DNA from: Latrodectus hesperus
Taxonomy: Eukaryota > Arthropoda > Arachnida > Araneae > Theridiidae
Direction: 5' to 3'
Assembly: GCA_037975125.1 (NCBI GenBank)
Contig: CM075853.1
Coordinates: forward strand, 29,254,295-29,318,294
DNA length: 64,000 bases
The translations under genes were made by a program, and so were the position numbers. The notes under the pieces are model-generated. The model had not been told where the DNA came from, searched no databases, and saw only the letters and a list, made by a program, of their open reading frames with translations. Positions 56,001 through 64,000 of the stretch are shown piece by piece (position 1 is the stretch's first letter; each line of letters starts with the position of its first letter).

Positions 56001-57529
56001 TGTTTCATGATAGCATTGTAATACTTTATGTAGGAAGTTAAAAAACGTTTCCTAATTTACATATAAACTTTTTCATTTAAATTTAAAAATTGAACCCTTT
56101 AGTTAAAAGGGAGATACACTCGTCAATAATGGAACATTTGAGAGCAATTTAAAATTTTATACTTTTAATAAAATAAAATGCGAATTTTGGATTTAAATTA
56201 TTTTTTATTTGAATAGTAGTTTTTAAATTATATATAAATAAATCGTCATAAAATCGGTGAATATATATACTCAGCTTTGCAAGTACGTTACATGATTATT
56301 TTAAGAAATTAACAAAGAAAAAAGTTATATATCATAAATTTCAAGACAAAACTCTACTTTTAGCTACACGTTTAGTATGTTATGTACGCAAATTTTTTTA
56401 ATGTAGTGTTCAGTTTGAAAACTGGTGAATATTAAATCAACTTTTTTAATTTTTGTAGATTTCTCATAATAATCTATTAGAAAAAATTTAAACAAACAGA
56501 ATTTCTTTTAACTTAGATTAAACAAAATTTTTCATAATGGAGGATGCATAATAATTTATTGCTGAAACAAAATTTAGGAAATTTCAATTTTCTTGGAAGA
56601 ATTAACTTGAACTCATTTAAATTTATTGCAATAAATTAGATCTGTAGATTTTTAAATAATTCATAGTTACAAAGACAATTTGTGAAATATTTTAATCATC
56701 TTTTTCAAAATTTTAATAAATTTAGTGTAATATTATAATAGAAAAGCTAAAATTTTATAATAAGTATAGAAATACTTAATTCATTATTTATCACGCACGT
56801 TTAATATACCACGCATCACTTTAAGGATGAAAATTTTGGGGTAAATGATTATTTAAAACAAAATTAAAATAATAAATATCATTTGTAAATAAAATGTCAT
56901 CGTAGTTAAAAACATTTATTTATTTTTGTAAAGACTGAATTTTTCTTGAAAAATTATTATTTTTTATGATAATAAAATTAAATATGAAATATTCTTTAAA
57001 AACAGTTTCCTATAATATCATTACAATTAAGAGCACATAATTTTTTCACGAAATTTTATTCAAGCAAGTTAACTCCCAAAGAATTATAATATAAATTTAT
57101 GCTGTTTCTGTTAATGTAAAAACAAAAGAAAGTTTCTTCTTTTCTCTATCTTATTAAAAATCAAATACTTCTGTATAAGTATTCCTCCCTATCTATCAAA
57201 TCTACCAATCATAGAGCTAAAGCTTTTCACTAAAATAGATATAGAACTTTATCTATCTTAAGGAAAACATTTTACACTTAAAGAAATACTTTAATCCACT
57301 TGATTTAAATAAGTATTTTCTTATTTAAATCAATGAGCATTGAAAATGAAATAATACTTTTGGCCTTTATTGAATAAAAATATTTGCATATCGTAATAAA
57401 AAGCTAGATATTTGTTTTACGTGAATCATGAATATTAGTAAGATTTATTTAAGTGTATAAACATTGTCAAATGTCCATAATACGTTTTGTTTCATGTATT
57501 TATTACTGTTTTCTGTCGTCAAAATAACC
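53061..57529. other. AT-rich desert, no gene seen
   Basis: Contains a dispersed repeat copy at 53861-53920 and a (TG)n run at 55679-55695. No gene is seen. Confidence 0.6.
53861..53920 (+). repeat. Dispersed repeat, copy 3 of 3
   Basis: Core tgttctaatggtttttatgg aaat, followed by ttttcagttt, matches copies at 15961-16020 and 28535-28595 with a few substitutions. Confidence 0.55.
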
Positions 57530-58739
<1,210 letters not shown>

Positions 58740-59240
58740 CTCCTGGTGTTGTAAAGGCTACACAGGTCCAAAAGTCGACGCACATATTCCTAGTAGATTT
58801 TATCCTGAGCAACCCACAGATGCTTCCAAGAGGTGCCTAGACAAGTAAGAAGGTGGGCAAGACTGGCAGAGAGAGAATAGGAGCAAAGATTAAAAATCCT
58901 CCTCCATTAAGGAACCTTAAGCTTTTTCGATGGACACTTCTAAATCTCGACATGGCCGATTAAAGAGGCCAGGTGCCTCTGCAAGATAGGGTCATAGCAG
59001 GACTGTTTGCAGCATACCAGTGATATATCAGAAAGACACTCTCAAAGCAGTGTGTAGTTTCTGTTTTAAGGAGTGGATCTGATAGGGATTAAGCTTTATT
59101 TGAATTAATGGTTGAAAGATTACAACGATATTTTGCAAGTATATCCACTGTCTCATTTTCATTTTCCCCAACATGCGATAGATTCCTCTGTAGGTATACA
59201 TAATTGTTCCGACCAATCTCACAGAGAAGCCTGGTCTGGG
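58740..59240 (-). pseudogene. Decayed LINE fragment: RNase H end and C-terminus
   Basis: On the minus strand one frame reads HVGENENETVDILAKY near 59180-59130, matching the last RNase H motif of LINEs (HVGI-x-GNE-x-AD-x-LAK), including the Asp. Further along come YHWYAANSPAMTLSCRG and SAMSRFRSVHRKSLRF, and then LPVLPTFLL. These match in order the C-terminal segment that follows RNase H in a common arachnid LINE type (WYAANxPG, LSRLRSGHIKSLKF, ASPEHLL), recalled from memory. Several stops and no intact ends. This is not the same family as the 10-kb element. Confidence 0.6.
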
Positions 59241-60102
59241 TCATAATATATTATTCATACGATGGTCATTCCTCCGGATCAATGACGCACCAAATAAAAC
59301 ACTCATTTATTATAATACTTGCCACCAACAACCTATGTACTGTTAATCTTCCCACTCAAACAAATCCATCCTACTGTCTACGAGTCACTTACTGTAATCT
59401 CAGATGCATTTCCAAGTACTTCAGAGATTAAATTACGAGAAGAGATATGAGTTTTATTTTTTTCTTTGGTATGTCCACTAGAATAGATTGTATTGGAAAA
59501 TTTCAATATCTGGCCTTTGTAATGTCCTTGCTTGTGATAAATTACGCAACATTGATAGTACATCCGATTCGGATGACGCAAATTAAGGATGATTCATAAA
59601 ATGGCTCCTAAATTAAACTGTCTTTGGAGTTCAATAATGTTATTTCAAGAAAATATATTTTAACAACTACAGGTGGTGAAAATATGTTTACTTGTTTTAT
59701 CATATTTTTATAATCTTGTAAAAATTGCTTTTTTGTAATTGTAGTAATTTTTTGATTTGATTTATTCTGATTGGCACTTCATTTAAACATATATCTTTAT
59801 ATTTCAAGACGATTAAATTTTAAAATAATAATTTACCATTTAGGTAAGAAACTTAATTATGCATAAAATGCTTTCAATGAAGTTAACTATTTTAATTTTT
59901 TATTAAAAGGTAGAAAAATTTGTTAATTTATTTTTCTTTATAATCTATTTAAAATTTTTCACACCACTTTGATGAAAAAGTTTATAGAAAGTTAATTTTC
60001 CATTACTTCCTAAAACCATGGTCTCTAGCTAAATATTTAAGAATACTGTTGATAAAATTGAGAACATTAAATAATATAATTACTATAATCTATCTATTTT
60101 TC
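59241..60102. other. Mixed-composition DNA, no gene supported
   Basis: 59380-59581 on the minus strand has an open frame with MYYQCCVIYHKQGH and, later, SGHTKE. It vaguely recalls two zinc knuckles of a LINE ORF1 or gag protein, but the cysteine spacing does not fit, so I do not call it. The rest is A/T-rich. Confidence 0.4.
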
Positions 60103-60360
60103 CGACCGATGCCGGAGAGGTTAACTTCCCTAACTTCGAAGCAGAAGGTTCCAGGTTCGAATCCTGGTTCGGGCACAGATGTTTCTTTCTCTCTGTCTTT
60201 GTATTTTTCTTTCTTTATCACTTCATTTTCGAGGTGAAGATGGCACACCCACTGGGTGCCCCACTATATATGTGAGATGCCATCACTTCGTCCATTATAG
60301 AGCTAAATATAGTAAAGACCGAAAGGCAGCCGGGCATTAGGGAAAAAATCTATTTCATTT
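60103..60360 (+). mobile_element. tRNA-headed SINE, family 2
   Basis: A 74-nt tRNA-like head (60103-60176) has an A-box-like GGAGAGGTTAAC, an anticodon-arm-like ACTTCGAAGCAGAAGG and an excellent B box GGTTCGAATCC. The anticodon-arm sequence points to a tRNA-Arg(TCG) ancestor (inference). The acceptor and D stems do not pair well, so it is not a working tRNA. A CT-rich linker (ctttctctctgtcttt) and a body with cacccactgggtgcccc and aaagaccgaaaggcagcc follow, ending near an A-run at about 60344-60349. Confidence 0.75.
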
Positions 60361-60383
60361 TACATAAAATGTGGGAATGAATG

Positions 60384-60555
60384 TTGGTTGGTTTATTTGT
60401 CACTCAAGGGTCACTTTTTGCATACGAAGGCTAATTAGACTGGGACCGGTGATTTACGGTTGATTCTGAGCCACTACAAACATTCAAACCCAAGATAGGA
60501 TTCGAACCCATGAACCATTGAATCAAAGGCAAGGACGCTAGCCCTTCGGCTCTCA
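60384..60555 (-). mobile_element. tRNA-headed SINE, family 1, copy 3
   Basis: The minus-strand copy shares (on the plus strand) ttctgagccactacaaac, ggattcgaaccca and gtcactttttgca with the copies at 22.8 and 28.1 kb. The tail side reads ttggttggtttatttgtcac. It faces the family-2 SINE 24 bp away, tail to tail. Confidence 0.78.
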
Positions 60556-63500
60556 GATGGATGACTTCATATTAATATTTTAAACTAAAGAAACTCAAAG
60601 ACTAATTATTAGGTTGGTGTTCTGTTACTTTATGCCACAATGAGTTAATTAATTTGTAAATTATTATAATTTAAGATAATATTTAAATCCCAAAATTAAA
60701 TTTTATGCTGAAATCACAATTTGTTTCTGATATGTGAAGCATTTATCATCAGCATTTTCATAAAGTTATTTGACTTAAAAATAATGCTTAAAAATATATA
60801 TTTCAAAAATTTGTGTCAATTTTTTAAATAAGGAAAGAATGAGAAGTGAAGACAATTATTAATTGAGATTTTGAATAGTACTCTTTTAAACACATGATAT
60901 TTTTAATGCGATGAACACTTTTAATGTCATTGGTAAGTTTTGTTTTCTTTCTAATGTTTTATAAGTGCATAAATAAAATAAACTAGATTTTCTATAGAAA
61001 TATTTCAATAAATATATTTGCTCCATCAAATGTGAAGGGGAAACTGCTATGAAAGATGAGAATATAATAAATACAATTCGACAAGATAGATTAAAATTCA
61101 ACGAAATAGGATTTCAAGTGCAATTGGTAATTTTGTTTCAATTATTTGTTGTTTATCGTCAATAATTTTTGTTGAATAGATATTTATTTATTCAAAATCA
61201 AAAATAAACAATGTTGATAATTAAATATGCTGAATAAATTTCTATTTTATATAAAATATTGCAAAATTTATGCTCTTCTTATAATTGCTTGCAATTTTTT
61301 AATTCAAGGTAATGCTAGAAATTCTAACAAACAATTTGACATGTTTTTCACATGGTTGAATAATGAAAGTGAATTTAAATTATTGGATGTAATGAATAAG
61401 TAATTTTTCAAAAATAAAGTATCAATAGACTAAGAGGTAATTCTTCAAAGCAATAACATTTCAATCATTGATCAACCTGAAACTCATCTGATTGCAGTAT
61501 TGCAATCATCTAATCTCCTAATTTTCATGCGCTTTTTCAATCATTGCTATTTGAGAATCAGCATAAATTAGATTGTTATTAAAAGAAACATGAAACATAT
61601 CCTATGATTTCATTTTACTGTATATTTACACTGGTAACTATCAGTAAAATCAATATCGTGTTTGCCTTATTTGTGTTTTAAATGCAAATTGCTTAGTAAA
61701 ATCAGTTTTTGTTCAGGAAACTCAAAAATAATTTTTTTTTATAAAATATGATGACCTCTTTGCGTAATATTAAATAATTGTGAGATAATATAGTTTGAAT
61801 GAAAATATTGAAAGTTTTTAATTTTCTGAAAGAGAATTAGTGATATAAGTGTATTTTTACTTTTATTTTCACTTTGCAAAAATATTTTATCATAAGAAAT
61901 TTTCTTCGTACATTTCATTAAAACTATATATCTTTTGGTTTTAAATGAAGAAACTAAAGTTAATTAAATTTCTTTGAAAAGAATAATGAAAATAGAACAA
62001 TTAAACAATTGAATGCATTTGAAGAAGAGAAAAACAGCTTTTCTCCATTAAATTAGATTTAAATGGTTCACAGTTCTTCAATCGATTTCATTTAATTTAA
62101 AAGTTCATTAAATCTGAATTAATGAATTAGTTCCTCTTAAGTAATTTAGAATGATTCAAATATTTATTTTTCAAATCTAACGGTTTTAGACTAACCGTAT
62201 TGATAAATGGACAATTCATTGTAATGGTTATAAATAAGTTAAATTTATGCAATAAAATGCTGAAAATTGTCTATGTATCTTTATACTAAATTGTAACTTT
62301 ATACTCAAAACTTGACTGAGAAAAGTATTACCACGAATCATAGAAATGCTTACGCATAATAAATGTAAGGAGAATTTAAAATTACAAAAAAATAGATTTT
62401 AAAATACTAGTGTGTTTTAAATGCTATTGATTTAGTTTGAAAAACAAGTAAGATTTATTTAGATCTCAAACATGTATTCGAGACAAAAATAAGAAAGTAA
62501 ATTTTATATTTTTGAAATTTTAATATTAGCAGCATATTCACTTAGAAAAAAGTGTATTACAACGAATTATTCAAGGTATAGTTATATCTCATTCATACGT
62601 TTTGACTTATTAAATAATTTGGAGTATTTGAGAACCTCGGAAAAAACAGCCATAAATACGAAAAGCATTTGGAAACAACTGTAAATGAAAAGCTAAATAT
62701 TGATAACTTCTTCGCAAAAGTTACATAGTATTATATTTAGACACGATACAAATAATATTTCCCATAATATAATTAATACCATTCACCTCAAACATCAACA
62801 GTATTTAGCAGATAGAATAATGTCACGTGGTGCTTGTGGCATATTGACTAAAATTTTTGGTGTCATTGCTTATATCAGAGCATATTCTTCGTGCTTTATT
62901 TTAAAAGATAAAAAACAATTTATTCAATTTGACAAATATTTTATTGTGGGCATCAGCAAAGTTTCCTTTACGAAATCATAAAATAAATGTAGTTCATTTA
63001 CAGTGGGAAAGCTTTCTTTAAGATATTTCCCATAATAAATTTTATTTTGTAAATTAGTGTTGTTTACTAACTGTACAAATTTTTCATTTTGTCATTGAAT
63101 GTATTTTATTGTTCTCTTTAACAATTTCAAGAAAGGGATTGAAGTCCTATTTATTGGTCATACAGATAACTTTGGACACAAGATTATTTTTCTTCTTTGG
63201 GGATTTTTAGGAAGTTTTACTCACAAAAATTAGTACAACAATGATAACATAAATGCCAAGATTAACAAAGCAATAACTGACATTGTTGGTCCGTGAATCT
63301 AATGCAAAATACATTACTATGATATTCTTAGTACAACATGATGCACGTCAATGTAATTAATGAGAAAAATAAAGTTTTTCAAACAGCATAAACTATAATT
63401 TTATAAATTAAAAATTAATTTTATTAGGAACTATAAGCAACAAATTGTGTCAAATTTATTAAGACGCTTTATATTGTAAAAAAATGAATATATACATTAA

Positions 63501-64000
63501 TGTGAAGAACAAAGAAGATTGCATTTCAGAGGATCAAATACAAAACAGCATTTATCTATTCTATTTCTTTGTCATTAATATATTATATGATTTGGAAAAT
63601 TTTGATCAGTGAGATTGTTTTGACTATCAATAAACTTACATATGTGCAATCCCTATATAATTCATAATTTTAAGCTATTGCAATAAGACATTCATGGATT
63701 AATTGTACGCTCTAAATAATTTAATAAACTTGTTTGTATTAAAGGGTGTTTTAAATATTACTTTCCATCTGTATCTCACCATACATAAATAAAATGTTAT
63801 TTGTTAATAACATTTCATTTCCAATAATTTAAGTTCAGACTTTTTATAATGTTCTCACCTCATGCCTTTAAACTGTCAGTTATATTAGTTACATATTCAA
63901 CCCAAAAAACTATAAATTTATCTTTGTGAACTATCATTTAAACTTCTTTTAATATATATCTTTAAAAAAATAATCCAATTTTAATTTAAATATATCAATA
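60556..64000. other. AT-rich DNA, no gene seen
   Basis: Ordinary A/T-rich sequence to the window end. The 93-codon open frame at 62700-62981 (ends GVIAYIRAYSSCFILKDKK) has no start context or motif to support it. Confidence 0.6.

Noticed and set aside
59378..59581. Zinc-knuckle protein of a LINE ORF1 or gag
   Set aside because: QCCVIYHKQGH and SGHTKE are suggestive, but the Cys/His spacing does not fit C-x2-C-x4-H-x4-C.
60103..60176. Functional tRNA gene
   Set aside because: The B box is excellent, but the acceptor and D stems do not pair and a SINE body follows directly, so it is a SINE head.
62700..62981. 93-codon open frame near the window end
   Set aside because: No motif, no splice or start support, and composition like the surrounding desert.

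Overview
This window looks like a stretch of arthropod nuclear genome, most probably from a spider or another arachnid. That is inferred from the very AT-rich background (roughly three quarters A+T by eye), long (TA)n microsatellites, and the character of its transposons: an APE/RT/RNase H LINE, Tc1-type DD34E transposons and tRNA-derived SINEs of kinds I associate with arachnid genomes. No database search was possible, so the taxon is an inference. I found no host protein-coding gene that I can name and no functional RNA gene. Two short splice-bounded open segments (38798-38958, plus strand; 50580-50694, minus strand) are the only candidates for host exons, and both are weak.

Layout. 1-10069 is AT-rich non-coding DNA with two microsatellites and a 3 x 110 bp tandem repeat (9266-9595). 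10084-15061 is a complete LINE on the minus strand, bounded by a 14-bp target-site duplication. ORF1 is open and ORF2 is broken by two frameshifts and one stop. 15062-29322 is mostly AT-rich desert with four microsatellites, a 4 x 185 bp tandem repeat (25771-26510), two tRNA-related SINEs and a possible LTR-element relic near 21.1 kb. 29323-30842 is a Tc1-type transposon with both inverted repeats and a dead transposase.

30843-40423 is desert containing the first candidate exon. 40424-42720 is a pile of mobile DNA: a 3'-truncated Tc1 copy, an old Tc1 relic and a tRNA-headed SINE. 47100-49370 is a three-unit tandem array (about 264-284 bp per unit) whose third unit is split by a complete Tc1 element at 47837-49238. 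52490-53060 is another old Tc1 relic. 58740-59240 is a decayed LINE RNase H/C-terminal fragment on the minus strand. 60103-60555 holds two SINEs facing each other. The rest is AT-rich DNA in which I see no gene.

How the parts relate. The elements fall into age layers. The LINE (three lesions in ORF2, intact ends) and the 47.8-kb Tc1 copy are youngest, the 29.3-kb Tc1 is older, and the 41.7-, 52.5- and 58.7-kb relics are oldest. The two Tc1 copies at 40.4 and 47.8 kb belong to one family and share the same one-base frameshift in a run of five C. This suggests that a transposase-dead lineage was moved in trans. The LINE supplies every domain needed for target-primed reverse transcription, but this copy's ORF2 cannot make a full protein. 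I found no convincing undescribed system; the most interesting items are the structure of the LINE's two ends, the shared Tc1 frameshift, and the Tc1 insertion inside a tandem array.
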